Source: Candidatus Aenigmatarchaeota archaeon
Lineage (GTDB): Archaea; Aenigmatarchaeota; Aenigmatarchaeia; PWEA01; B50-G16
Reading direction: 5' to 3'
Assembly (NCBI GenBank): GCA_003663345.1
Contig: QMZU01000005.1
Span: 1 to 17,116, forward strand
Length of the DNA: 17,116 nt
Shown: piece after piece, positions 5,281 to 12,017 of the stretch
Layout of the letters: the number at the start of each line of letters is the position of its first letter
How positions within the stretch are numbered: position 1 is the stretch's first letter
Notes under the pieces: generated by a model
What the model was told of the DNA's origin: nothing
The model's database searches: none
Seen by the model: only the letters and a program-made list of their open reading frames with translations
Translations under genes and position numbers: made by a program

Positions 5281-5834
5281 CATGCCTCACCTCCGATTTC
5301 TTTCTCGGTTTCAAACTTGGGAAGTACGACGCCCCTCTGACGTTGATACTGTCCTCTGTACGGTTTCTCGACAGGCGAGGTAAGCTTGCAGAACACCACA
5401 TGCAGGAACCGCTGTCCCTTGTAAAGCTTCACGGGGAACGCTCCTCCGACCAACTCTATTACGAGTTCCCCTTCGAAGCCTGCGTCGATTATCGTGGGTG
5501 GCGTGAAGAGGCCGAGACGTGCGAAGGTTGAGCGGAGGCAGCAGAATCCCATGAGGTCGTCGGGTAGAGCTACGTATTCGAGTGTGTTCACCAAAACCCG
5601 CTCGTCGGGGTATACTATCAGCCCCTCCTTCTCGTCGAAGTCCACTTCTCTAAAGTTGTCTGGAAGCACGGCTTTACGTGTGTCCATGATTACGCCGCTC
5701 CGCAGCAGTGAAACGCTTTTGCCGCCGAGCCTGAGGTCTACGCCGTTCTCCCTTATCGTGTCGTCGTGTAGTGGGACTATCTTCAGTCTTCCTTCATCGA
5801 TGGCTTTCCTTATGTCGCGGTCTGACAGAATCAT
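5280..5834 (-). CDS. dcd: dCTP deaminase / dUTPase-family nucleotide enzyme, 184 aa
   Basis: The start MILSDRDI is typical of Dcd. Family motifs follow in order: ENGVDLRLG (29-37), RSTFARLGL (101-109), IDAGFEGELVIEL (116-128) with the expected catalytic Glu at 127, and a C-terminal YRGQYQRQRGVV that matches the nucleotide-closing tail. Such enzymes deaminate dCTP to dUTP, and the bifunctional type then hydrolyses it to dUMP, feeding thymidylate synthesis and keeping uracil out of DNA. Which activity applies cannot be told by eye. Viral copies raise the dTTP supply for replication. The length is normal, and the ATG overlaps the upstream stop (ATGA). Confidence 0.88.
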   Translation of the reverse strand: MILSDRDIRKAIDEGRLKIVPLHDDTIRENGVDLRLGGKSVSLLRSGVIMDTRKAVLPDNFREVDFDEKEGLIVYPDERVLVNTLEYVALPDDLMGFCCLRSTFARLGLFTPPTIIDAGFEGELVIELVGGAFPVKLYKGQRFLHVVFCKLTSPVEKPYRGQYQRQRGVVLPKFETEKEIGGEA

Positions 5835-6463
5835 AGTTTCACGGCTCCTCTTTCAGTTATTGCAAACACTCCGTCGCCCGTTATTTCCACGGCGAAGACC
5901 TTTATCCCATGTTCTACGATATGTTGCACCCTTTCGTTGGCCGTGGTGGTTTTAATGACGTGACGACAGAACGGACACATCCAGAAGCCGTAATATTCGA
6001 GTTGGTCTCCGAGTCCCTGAGCCTTCTCTATCAGCCAGTTCGTCTTTTCCAAAGCCCATTTCCACTCGGCTTCCGTCCCTCTACGTGCGAGTTCAACCTG
6101 CCTCCTGTACTCGTGGTAGTCTATCTCGCCATTAGCCAGCTTCGCCTCCGCCTCTCCCTCCCTCTCGTAGTTGGTTATCACCAAATACAGGTCAACCATA
6201 CCGTCCTTTCTGTATTCAGGGTAAATTCCCGCAAGATATGCTCGTGGGTATTTTAGGGCTATTTTCTTTATCGGCCACCTCCAGTCCTCGGGGTGGTCTT
6301 CAGGCGAAACCCAGATGTTTATCGCTCCACCTCCACGACTGTCGTAGAGCCCGCCTTTGTCGAGGTCCAGGTCCCTCGCTATACGGTGCATGTTCAGGAA
6401 TACCCATCTTGGGACGGTGGCTATCTTCTTCTCGTTGGGAGCGAAAATGTATTTCTGTTTCAT
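5831..6463 (-). CDS. Hypothetical protein with C-terminal C2H2 zinc finger, 210 aa
   Basis: An ATG at 6463 overlaps the upstream stop, with AGGGTGA before it. A candidate internal promoter lies at 6498-6514. Residues 1-150 are unrecognised: an N-terminal basic/aromatic segment, a Trp- and Pro-rich middle (WVSPEDHPEDWRWP), then long helices. Near the C-terminus C163-x2-C166-x14-H181-x3-H185 forms a C2H2-type finger (CPFCRHVI), followed by a two-strand end (GDGVFAITERGAVKL). C2H2 fingers are frequent in archaeal viruses and usually bind DNA. This one could be a regulator or a DNA-processing protein. Confidence 0.75.
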   Translation of the reverse strand: MKQKYIFAPNEKKIATVPRWVFLNMHRIARDLDLDKGGLYDSRGGGAINIWVSPEDHPEDWRWPIKKIALKYPRAYLAGIYPEYRKDGMVDLYLVITNYEREGEAEAKLANGEIDYHEYRRQVELARRGTEAEWKWALEKTNWLIEKAQGLGDQLEYYGFWMCPFCRHVIKTTTANERVQHIVEHGIKVFAVEITGDGVFAITERGAVKL

Positions 6464-6930
6464 GATGTTTCACCCTGTTTCATGTTAGGAATTTTCTGTA
6501 TATTAATGTTTCCAACGGGTTCAAGCTTCAGCTCCACGCCGAGTATCCGGTGGAACTTCACAAACCTCATCACCTTCCACGTCTCAACGCCGTTCGAGTC
6601 TCTGGTCATCACGACGGTCTCCCACTCAGGATTGTAGTCTCTACCTGGGACAGGCGGACTGTACGTCATCTTCACCTGCTTCATCTCAGCCCACAGAACG
6701 GTGACGCCTTCCCTGTTGGCGTGTTGAACAAACTCCGCGATTATCGTCAGCGGCAACACGGGAACCACAACGTCGAACCCATGTTTCTTCACGTACTCGA
6801 CCAGCCACTCAGCGTTCGGCACAAACCCGCTGTACTGCTTCAGCTCGTACTCACCGTAGATGCGGGCGAGTTCTTCGAGCTGCGCTTTAAGCGGTTTATG
6901 TCTGCTCGTCCAGAGTATCCTAACTGACAT
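6460..6930 (-). CDS. Rossmann-like protein, possible Csx15/16/20 (ring-nuclease) relative, 156 aa
   Basis: I chose the ATG at 6930 because GGAGGCGGAG lies 10 nt upstream; the longer reading has no SD and covers the neighbouring gene. The N-terminus is a strand ending in Ser-Arg-His (ILWTSRH, residues 5-11) followed by a Gln/Leu/Glu helix (KAQLEELARIYG). Next come FDVVVPVLPL (52-61), a helix, and VTVLWAEM (76-83). This strand-SRH-helix and D-VVV-LP pattern resembles the small Csx15/Csx16/Csx20 proteins of type III CRISPR loci as I know them, several of which degrade cyclic oligoadenylates. The match is by eye only. The C-terminal 70 residues are unlike them. Confidence 0.55.
   Translation of the reverse strand: MSVRILWTSRHKPLKAQLEELARIYGEYELKQYSGFVPNAEWLVEYVKKHGFDVVVPVLPLTIIAEFVQHANREGVTVLWAEMKQVKMTYSPPVPGRDYNPEWETVVMTRDSNGVETWKVMRFVKFHRILGVELKLEPVGNINIQKIPNMKQGETS
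6498..6514 (-). promoter_or_regulatory. Candidate internal promoter inside the SRH-protein gene
   Basis: On the minus strand TGGAAACATTAATATAC matches the promoter at 11993-12009 at 16 of 17 positions. From its TATA centre (about 6502.5) transcription would start near 6476, giving a 13-nt leader that contains the AGGGTGA ribosome-binding site of the C2H2 gene at 6463. It lies in the last coding part of the gene at 6460-6930, so the match may be due partly to coding sequence. Confidence 0.45.
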
Positions 6931-6944
6931 TTTTTCTCCGCCTC

Positions 6945-7163
6945 CTAGACCTTTATCACCTCTACGGTTCCAATCTTGTGAATTGTACAGCCGGTACCTC
7001 TGAACACTGTACTCCACCACTCCACTATTCTGTCAGCTTCCTCCTCGTATCTCACTGCATCCCACTTGATAAGGCGGCCCTCTTTATCAAACACAGCTAC
7101 TGCCCACCTCCACCGATAGAAGCTACTAAGTGTCTGGCCCCTCATACCTCTGCCACGCTTCAC
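6945..7163 (-). CDS. Small hypothetical protein, 72 aa, GTG start
   Basis: The GTG at 7163 overlaps the upstream stop (GTGA) with GGAGGTGA just before it. An ATG at 7145 is a possible later start. After a basic N-terminus (KRGRGMRGQ) comes strand WRWAVAVFDKEGRLIKWDAV, then a helix (YEEEADRIVEWW), and a final strand block (CTIHKIGTVEVIKV). This is a compact beta-beta-alpha-beta layout. The basic head would suit nucleic-acid contact. It ends at TAG 14 nt before the next start. No family is recognised. Confidence 0.65.
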   Translation of the reverse strand: MKRGRGMRGQTLSSFYRWRWAVAVFDKEGRLIKWDAVRYEEEADRIVEWWSTVFRGTGCTIHKIGTVEVIKV

Positions 7164-7498
7164 TGTCTCACCTCCTCTTCACTAATTTTAGCTTTAGCAG
7201 TCTTTTGTTCTTTGGGCAGTATTTCAGCTAAAGTCTTTAGCCACCTCTCTATGGTTTTCAGCTCCTCCAGAGCGTAGTGTATGGCCCTTAGGTCTCTGCG
7301 GACCCTAAACTCAAATAGACCTGTATCCATCGTGTAGAAACCAGGCTCCCTCTTCGCTTCTATGACAGCCGCCGCCAACTCAACTATTCCCTTCCTCAAA
7401 GAGGATGTGAGTTCTTTCACTTCCTTGTATAACACAGCCGATTCCTTATCCAACTTATCTAACGTGCTTTCATACTTCAACTTCTTCGACTTACTCAA
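7160..7498 (-). CDS. Helical hypothetical protein, 112 aa, TTG start
   Basis: The TTG at 7498 lies 9 nt after a GAGG core (GAGGCTGAGAAGC), matching the rule seen elsewhere, and overlaps the upstream gene by 8 nt. The protein is nearly all helix: a basic Lys/Ser start (SKSKKLKYESTLDKL), helix pairs through residue 50, a short loop (GFYTMDTGLFEFRV), then helices to the end with a Lys-rich tail (PKEQKTAKAKISEEE). There is no Cys. A helical bundle that binds a partner or DNA is possible. The family is unknown. Confidence 0.7.
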   Translation of the reverse strand: MSKSKKLKYESTLDKLDKESAVLYKEVKELTSSLRKGIVELAAAVIEAKREPGFYTMDTGLFEFRVRRDLRAIHYALEELKTIERWLKTLAEILPKEQKTAKAKISEEEVRQ

Positions 7499-7625
7499 GC
7501 TTCTCAGCCTCTTTCACCTCGTTTTTGACTACCTCGACTATGAACTCGCGCTCAAGCCCGTGCTTCTCCAACGTCTCGACGACCCAGATGAGGTAGTCCT
7601 CGAAGTCTCTAACAACCCTCCTCAT
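7491..7625 (-). CDS. Very small helical protein, 44 aa
   Basis: An ATG at 7625 has GGAGG exactly 9 nt upstream and overlaps the preceding gene by 17 nt. The stop overlaps the next start by 8 nt. The product is one or two amphipathic helices (VVRDFEDYLIWVVETLEKHG, then EFIVEVVKNEVKEAEKLE). The double overlap and the perfectly placed SD are the main evidence that it is real, because its size alone would not be. The function is unknown. Confidence 0.55.
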   Translation of the reverse strand: MRRVVRDFEDYLIWVVETLEKHGLEREFIVEVVKNEVKEAEKLE

Positions 7626-8076
7626 GCTCCTCTCCCTCCACGTCCACTAGAAGAACCCACTCTTCGGGAACGACTTTGAACCTACCTTTCTTCAGGGCTT
7701 CTACGACACGCCTATGGCCCTTTTCTGCCTCGTCCTTGGTACGGTAGCGTAAACACAGCCAACACTCAACGTCACGAGGTTCATCGACAAAGACCATAGT
7801 TTCATACCATAGAGGTTCTTCTGGTGTTCCATAGTTGAGTTCGAGGAACACTGTAGAGACAACTCCTTTTAGGACGCCTATTTCTGATTTAATCTCGAAC
7901 GGCGTTTTAATGTGCCATCTATCTCTGTGGAAGACGTACCCGCACTCGCAGACACATGTAAATCCATGTTGCTTCCACGGGTCGGTGTCTTCAGGCACCA
8001 GCGGAACACGTTTCAGCTTAACCAACTCTGCAGTAGTGTAGACCTTGCCACACTTACCGCACTTCCACTCGCCCAT
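7609..8076 (-). CDS. Zinc-ribbon hypothetical protein, 155 aa
   Basis: An ATG at 8076 has GAGGTGA 7 nt before it. The N-terminal 50 residues form a zinc ribbon: C6-x2-C9 (CGKCG), a beta/basic linker, then C41, C43 and C45 (CVCECGYVFH) with H50. The remainder is alpha/beta with strands such as VVSTVFLELNYG and ETMVFVDE, a helix rich in Glu/Lys (KDEAEKGHRRVVEALKK) and a final strand (EEWVLLVDVEG). Fusion of a ribbon to a ferredoxin-like tail would suit an RNA- or DNA-binding factor. It ends EGC over the SD of the 44-residue gene. Confidence 0.7.
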   Translation of the reverse strand: MGEWKCGKCGKVYTTAELVKLKRVPLVPEDTDPWKQHGFTCVCECGYVFHRDRWHIKTPFEIKSEIGVLKGVVSTVFLELNYGTPEEPLWYETMVFVDEPRDVECWLCLRYRTKDEAEKGHRRVVEALKKGRFKVVPEEWVLLVDVEGEEHEEGC

Positions 8077-8078
8077 GT

Positions 8079-8312
8079 CTACTTCACCTCTATCACTTTC
8101 TTTCCCTCGGGTTTGGCAAGCTTGAAGCGTTCACACACCACTCTCTTTGACCGGCAGTCAGGACAGTAGATGTCGGCGCGTCTTCCGAACTCACACTGAT
8201 GAAACCAAGGACAATCCTCGACGACACAGGCGAGGCACAGGCATATCGGCGTTTCTTCAGGCCACTCTGCCCACCCGTTGTCTTCCAGCACTTCGAGAAG
8301 CCTATTCCTCAC
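8079..8312 (-). CDS. Cys-rich zinc-binding protein, 77 aa, GTG start
   Basis: The GTG at 8312 lies exactly 9 nt after GGAGG and overlaps the upstream gene by 11 nt. After a 20-residue helix, eight Cys at residues 24, 26, 29, 34, 40, 50, 53 and 60 are spread over 37 residues (motifs CLCLAC, CPW, CEFG, CPDC). Two metal sites are plausible. The pattern, including Gly-Arg-Arg before the CPDC knuckle, resembles small conserved phage and archaeal zinc proteins whose function is not known. It is the most Cys-dense product in the window. Confidence 0.7.
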   Translation of the reverse strand: MRNRLLEVLEDNGWAEWPEETPICLCLACVVEDCPWFHQCEFGRRADIYCPDCRSKRVVCERFKLAKPEGKKVIEVK

Positions 8313-8700
8313 CTGCTTTCACCTCCCCCCGCCGTGCCCTTTCTTGGGCCGTGCGGGTCTGGGAGCGGGAAAAATAGTTTTGTTTACGCTTACCCTCCTC
8401 TCCGAGTATGCAGCGTAAATAGTTGACAGCGTCCTGTAGGACGTTAATTGTACGGGTGTACGAAGCTATTGTGCCCCTGATATATTTAGTATTGCCAGAG
8501 GCCCTGAATACGTCGTCCCTCAGCTCCTTAAAGAACTCGATACGTTCCTCCAGAAACTTTATCGCGTCCTCAAAACCTTTCCTAAGGCCGTCTCTGAACC
8601 CCTCGTCGTACGCTATCCTCTTCAGATGCTTGATGTACTTTATCCGCTCTGACCTGTCCTCCGTCACCCTGATAAGCTCAGCCCACTCTAGCTCGTTCAT
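8302..8700 (-). CDS. Helical hypothetical protein with basic tail, 132 aa
   Basis: An ATG at 8700 overlaps the VWA gene's stop (ATGA) with GGAGG 10 nt upstream. Residues 1-100 are long helices rich in Arg/Glu (SERIKYIKHLKRIAYDEGFR, FLEERIEFFKELRDDVFR), with one Cys at about 97. The last 30 residues switch to a basic, disordered tail rich in Arg, Gln and Thr, encoded by a GC-rich stretch that contains a long hairpin (8328-8357). Following the VWA gene directly, it could be an accessory factor of the AAA+/VWA pair. The family is not recognised. Confidence 0.7.
   Translation of the reverse strand: MNELEWAELIRVTEDRSERIKYIKHLKRIAYDEGFRDGLRKGFEDAIKFLEERIEFFKELRDDVFRASGNTKYIRGTIASYTRTINVLQDAVNYLRCILGEEGKRKQNYFSRSQTRTAQERARRGEVKAGEE
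8328..8357. repeat. GC-rich hairpin with internal loop
   Basis: On the plus strand CCCGC and GCGGG, then GCCC and GGGC, pair around a TTTCTT loop, with a CGT/CGT internal loop between the two stems. It lies in the code for the basic tail of the 132-residue protein, near its stop, where it may act as a structured mRNA element or DNA site. Confidence 0.5.
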
Positions 8701-10691
8701 CCTGCGTGCACCTCCCTCATTATCAGTTTAGTTAGGTACCGGGTGAGCACTTTCCCCACTTCGTCGAAGTCTTTGACGACCACATGCCTGTTCGGGAACA
8801 TCTCTTCCATCAGCTTCTGCGGGTAAGGGTCGCGAGCCACGTTGACGTATATTCCTACGACGGAGATGCCTTTTCTAGCCGCCTCTAACACCGTTTTCCG
8901 AGTTTCTTTTACCAGCCACAGGGTGCCTAAGCGTCCTTTCGTTGAGAACGACTGAGGCTTCCCGTCGGTGATGATTATGAGTAGTTTCTTCGGATGTCTC
9001 TTACGGGAAAGTATGTGGACGCCGTATTGAACTGCGAGAGGTGTAGGCGTGTATCCGTCAGCGTAGAGCTTCGCCACGTCTTCGGGTTTCTTACATCTTT
9101 GAACGTCTATCGAGAACTTCGACGTGTCTTCCTGACGCCATGCGTAGACCTCGAGGTCGACGTATTTCTTCAGAGGTTCAAGCGACTTCCACAGAGTGTA
9201 TAGGATGTCCTTCGCGTATTGAATGTTCCATCCGTCCATGGACCCGCTGCAGTCGACGCCTATGGCTATCGCCATTCCGGGACCTACGTCCTCGGTCACG
9301 AAGGGTTCACCCGTTTTTCTGACCTTAAACTGAATGTAGTCGTCCAAGTCGACCTCAAGACCTTCTTCGTCTCTCACCTCGACGAGTCTTCCCCTAAGTT
9401 TCTCCCAGAAACGGTGGAGCTGACGGTAGCAAGGCAGTAGTTTGAGGACGTCGGTTTCGCCTTCCACGGAATTCCTTACGTTGACGAAGCCTTTAACTTC
9501 AGGAACCCTATTCTTTACGACTCTGAATTTGGGCGCTGAAAGTCTTTTCTCAAGCCATTTAAGATACGTCTCGGCGGCTTTCCTCTCATGTTCCAACCTG
9601 TCTTGAAGCTCCTTTCCTTCAAGGTGAACCACGTCCTCCAGCTTCTCCAAGTCGCGGTTAGACATCTCTTCGAACTCTTCTCTGAGGTATTTTCTGGCGT
9701 TTTCTCCATGTTCAGGCACAGCGGCGCTGAGTATGCGTGCCGCGTTTTCAAACGTTTTCTGCATTAAGGCGAATTCACGTATATCGAACCTTCCGGTGTC
9801 CTCGCATCTCTCAATCTTCGACTCAGCTTCTTTCAATAACTTCAGTGCATTCTCGTACAGCTCTTCGAGTTCTCTCTTCTCCTCGTCTGGCATTTCGGCT
9901 CCGTTGAGCTTGTCCTGTATTTTCTCCATTATCTCCTGAATCTCGGCCACCGTTTTCTCCGCCTGTTTCGCCGCTTTCATGGGATTGCTGAAGAACTCCC
10001 TAAAATACTGGTCGCGGAACTCCTGCGCCTTCTCAGACGCCGAAACGAAACATTCCCGTATTTCGTCGTATTTCTTTAGGTACGGGAGTAGATGTTTCTC
10101 GACGAAAAGCTTCGTGCATATTACCGCGCCTTCGTACGTCGTGTATCTAACCTGCTCGAAGAGTTTAACCGCGTCGTTATAAGCGTCCAGATACTTGGAC
10201 GAGTCGTAAATAGGTGGTTCTCCGACGAAGGCGTTAAGGAGTGCTCCTACCGGGTCCTCGGTTATCTTTAGCTCCTCAAAGAACGTCTTTCTGAGGATTC
10301 TAAACCTCCTAGCCGTGCCCCTGTAGATTCGCCCCCAGAGGCTTTCGACGCGCTCGTCTTCGAAAGCGTTGAGTGCGATGAATATTGGCACGTAGTTACG
10401 GGAGTTATACGGGAATCCAAACACCTCAAGAATCCTGCGGACCGCTGAATCAGGGTCTTTACTGTCGAATAAGACGTGGCTGAGTTCATGCTCGAGTAGC
10501 GTGTAGGTTTTGAGTGTGAGAGGTTTTTCATGAGGTAGGAATATCGCCTGTCTTTTGTGGTCGTAGCATGGCTCGGCGCCAGGTTCGATGTAGAGTTTGA
10601 CGCGTTTCCTCTTCAGCTCGTTGACGATGTTTTTCGTTTTGTGGAAGACGTCTCTTCCGACCGGTGTTGAAAGATAATTTTCGGACTCCAT
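8697..10691 (-). CDS. VWA-domain protein with zincin-like N-terminus (CobT-like), 664 aa
   Basis: Three parts are visible. Residues 60-130 contain HELSH (68-72) and ALNAFEDERVE (106-116), an HExxH metal motif followed by the Asn-x-x-Glu-Asp-x-Arg-x-Glu signature of CobT-type proteins. Residues about 190-400 are long charged helices. The C-terminal VWA domain has an intact MIDAS: DCSGS (480-484), Thr in GYTPTP (548) and ITDG (Asp 576). In the family, VWA proteins work with the adjacent MoxR/CobS AAA+ ATPase as a chaperone or metal-insertion machine; phages and the two-tailed archaeal virus ATV carry such pairs. No cobalamin gene is nearby, so true cobaltochelatase activity is unlikely. It overlaps the ATPase gene (TAATG). 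Confidence 0.88.
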   Translation of the reverse strand: MESENYLSTPVGRDVFHKTKNIVNELKRKRVKLYIEPGAEPCYDHKRQAIFLPHEKPLTLKTYTLLEHELSHVLFDSKDPDSAVRRILEVFGFPYNSRNYVPIFIALNAFEDERVESLWGRIYRGTARRFRILRKTFFEELKITEDPVGALLNAFVGEPPIYDSSKYLDAYNDAVKLFEQVRYTTYEGAVICTKLFVEKHLLPYLKKYDEIRECFVSASEKAQEFRDQYFREFFSNPMKAAKQAEKTVAEIQEIMEKIQDKLNGAEMPDEEKRELEELYENALKLLKEAESKIERCEDTGRFDIREFALMQKTFENAARILSAAVPEHGENARKYLREEFEEMSNRDLEKLEDVVHLEGKELQDRLEHERKAAETYLKWLEKRLSAPKFRVVKNRVPEVKGFVNVRNSVEGETDVLKLLPCYRQLHRFWEKLRGRLVEVRDEEGLEVDLDDYIQFKVRKTGEPFVTEDVGPGMAIAIGVDCSGSMDGWNIQYAKDILYTLWKSLEPLKKYVDLEVYAWRQEDTSKFSIDVQRCKKPEDVAKLYADGYTPTPLAVQYGVHILSRKRHPKKLLIIITDGKPQSFSTKGRLGTLWLVKETRKTVLEAARKGISVVGIYVNVARDPYPQKLMEEMFPNRHVVVKDFDEVGKVLTRYLTKLIMREVHAG

Positions 10692-11713
10692 TATATTCTC
10701 ACCCCGAAAACGCTTTCAATTCTCTGTTTAACGAACTTTCTGTGGTCTTCGTCCTCGTATTTTCCAAGGACGGAAGTCTCCAACGCCTTCTTCAGGAGCG
10801 ACTTGCCGCTAAAGTATTTCGAATAAGCGATGTAGAGCTGGCAGAACTGTACGATGTCTCTGGGAGACAGAGCGTATTCGACGTCTCCTGCCGCCACGCT
10901 TGCCCTCGTTTCTTTCGCCAGCCTGAGAATGCCGTCGAGTATTTCTCCGGGAATCTCGTTGAACCCGTTGCGTAAGGCGACTTCGGTGATTATTCTCTTC
11001 TCCAGGTCTTTTCCAGGATAGTTCCAGTACCACACCGCAAACCTCGACAACAGGTCTTCGTTTAGTTCGTGGACGCCTCCGTAGGTTGAAGGGTTCATCG
11101 TCGCCGCGATAAGTAGCTTGACACCTGGTTTAAGCCTGTAAACTTTATTCAGCTCAGGTATGAAGCAGTGCCGTCTCCAGTCGAGGGCTTGGTTGAGAAC
11201 TTTCTGCATCTGTGGCGTCAAGGCGTTGAGTTCCTCGAACACCAGTATCGCCGCGCCTTTCTTGTTCGCGACTTCAAACGCCGTTGGGATAACGCCGAGC
11301 TGATAGACGACCTCGTCACCACGAAGCAGGAATCTTCCAATCAGGTCACCTCTCTTAACGTTCTCGCTGCAGTCGAACTGTATGATTGGAACTCCTTTTT
11401 GGGCTGCAAAGGCTGCAAAGCTCAGTGTTTTACCGATGCCCTTGGGACCTATGAGTAGAAGTGGAACGCCGCTCTCAAGGTGGGCTTCGAAGATTTCGAA
11501 CTCGGAGTTCGTTGGAACGTATTTTGGCACGTTCTTAGGTATAAAGACCTCTGGGTCGACGGGAAGAATCTTTATTCCGTTACTGGCTTCCGCCTCTGTA
11601 ACGTCCTGAAGATAGTCCTGAGGAAGTGACGTTTTGTGCTTTATTTTATGATGTATCTTTAGGTCGCGGAGTGTCTTGCAGGCTCTCCCGCAGGTAGGAC
11701 ATATCCACACCAT
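10691..11713 (-). CDS. MoxR/CobS-like AAA+ ATPase with N-terminal C2H2 finger, 340 aa
   Basis: The Walker A GPKGIGKT lies at 89-96, Walker B ILVFEELN at 156-163, sensor 1 AATMNPSTYGG from residue 203 with Asn 207, and LLSRF at 221-225 with a candidate Arg finger at 224. These place it in the MoxR/CobS branch of AAA+ ATPases, which form hexamers and remodel a VWA partner, here the next gene. The first 26 residues are CPTC plus H21/H26, a C2H2 finger not normal for MoxR, which could tether the machine to DNA or a substrate. The ATG is 9 nt after GAGG and overlaps the upstream TAA. The direct neighbour and the shared operon strongly support the pair. Confidence 0.9.
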   Translation of the reverse strand: MVWICPTCGRACKTLRDLKIHHKIKHKTSLPQDYLQDVTEAEASNGIKILPVDPEVFIPKNVPKYVPTNSEFEIFEAHLESGVPLLLIGPKGIGKTLSFAAFAAQKGVPIIQFDCSENVKRGDLIGRFLLRGDEVVYQLGVIPTAFEVANKKGAAILVFEELNALTPQMQKVLNQALDWRRHCFIPELNKVYRLKPGVKLLIAATMNPSTYGGVHELNEDLLSRFAVWYWNYPGKDLEKRIITEVALRNGFNEIPGEILDGILRLAKETRASVAAGDVEYALSPRDIVQFCQLYIAYSKYFSGKSLLKKALETSVLGKYEDEDHRKFVKQRIESVFGVRI

Positions 11714-11967
11714 TAGCAGTCACCTCTGGCGGTAATGTAGAAGCGGTAGACAGGGCAGGAGTAGAAGTCGGGCCATCGTTCGCATTCGTCGAGTAGTCTA
11801 TTGTAGTTCTCGCATCGGCAGCAACAGTCGGGTAGCCATCTTGGATATTCGTTACGGCCTAGATAACTCGGTTTCGGGGCCGGTTTTGGACCCCTCGGCC
11901 CGGCGTCCACCCGCCCCCGAAGCCTTAGGTGAGGTTGGGGGTTTCTTTCAATCTTCTTTCCGTTCAT
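11713..11967 (-). CDS. Small Cys-rich protein, first gene of a promoter-driven operon, 84 aa
   Basis: I chose the ATG at 11967 because a BRE/TATA element is centred about 30 nt upstream, which would give a leaderless or nearly leaderless mRNA. The longer reading to 12021 would place the promoter inside the gene. The first 45 residues are basic and Pro/Gly-rich (RGRVDAGPRGPKPAPKPS), probably disordered, and GC-rich in code. Then come C48, C49, C50, C52, C62, C71 and a final C84, enough for one or two metal sites. It ends RGDC, like the 42-residue ribbon protein. As first gene it is well placed to be a regulator or an adaptor for the ATPase. Confidence 0.7.
   Translation of the reverse strand: MNGKKIERNPQPHLRLRGRVDAGPRGPKPAPKPSYLGRNEYPRWLPDCCCRCENYNRLLDECERWPDFYSCPVYRFYITARGDC
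11877..11901. repeat. GC-rich inverted repeat in the leader part of the Cys-rich gene
   Basis: GGGCCG (11877-11882) and CGGCCC (11896-11901) are perfect inverted repeats around a 13-nt loop, inside the Pro/Arg-rich N-terminal coding part of the first gene after the promoter at 11993-12009. It could attenuate translation of, or transcription into, the ATPase operon. Confidence 0.45.
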
Positions 11968-11992
11968 GGTCGTATTAGAAGGGGAATAACGG

Positions 11993-12009
11993 GTATATAA
12001 ATGTTTCCA
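11993..12009 (-). promoter_or_regulatory. Archaeal BRE/TATA promoter of the MoxR-VWA operon
   Basis: On the minus strand the element reads TGGAAACATTTATATAC: a purine-rich BRE (GGAAACA) followed by TTTATATA centred at about 11997.5. The predicted start of transcription, 26 nt on, falls at about 11971, four bases before the ATG at 11967. This indicates a leaderless or near-leaderless transcript and explains the absence of an SD there. It lies in a 50-nt gap, one of only two real gaps in the window. Confidence 0.75.
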
Positions 12010-12017
12010 CTTGTTTC

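Noticed and set aside
6931..7020. Longer start (7020) for the SRH protein
   Set aside because: The extension has no SD, overlaps the neighbour by 76 nt and is replaced by an ATG with a strong SD.
272..8731. Many open frames on the plus strand, up to about 150 codons
   Set aside because: They lie opposite minus-strand genes that have family motifs or SDs. They lack SDs, have low-complexity Ser/Leu/Pro composition and no known motif.
8697..11713. Cobaltochelatase (cobS/cobT) for cobalamin synthesis
   Set aside because: No cobN or other cobalamin genes are near, and the added C2H2 finger and mobile-element setting do not fit that pathway.
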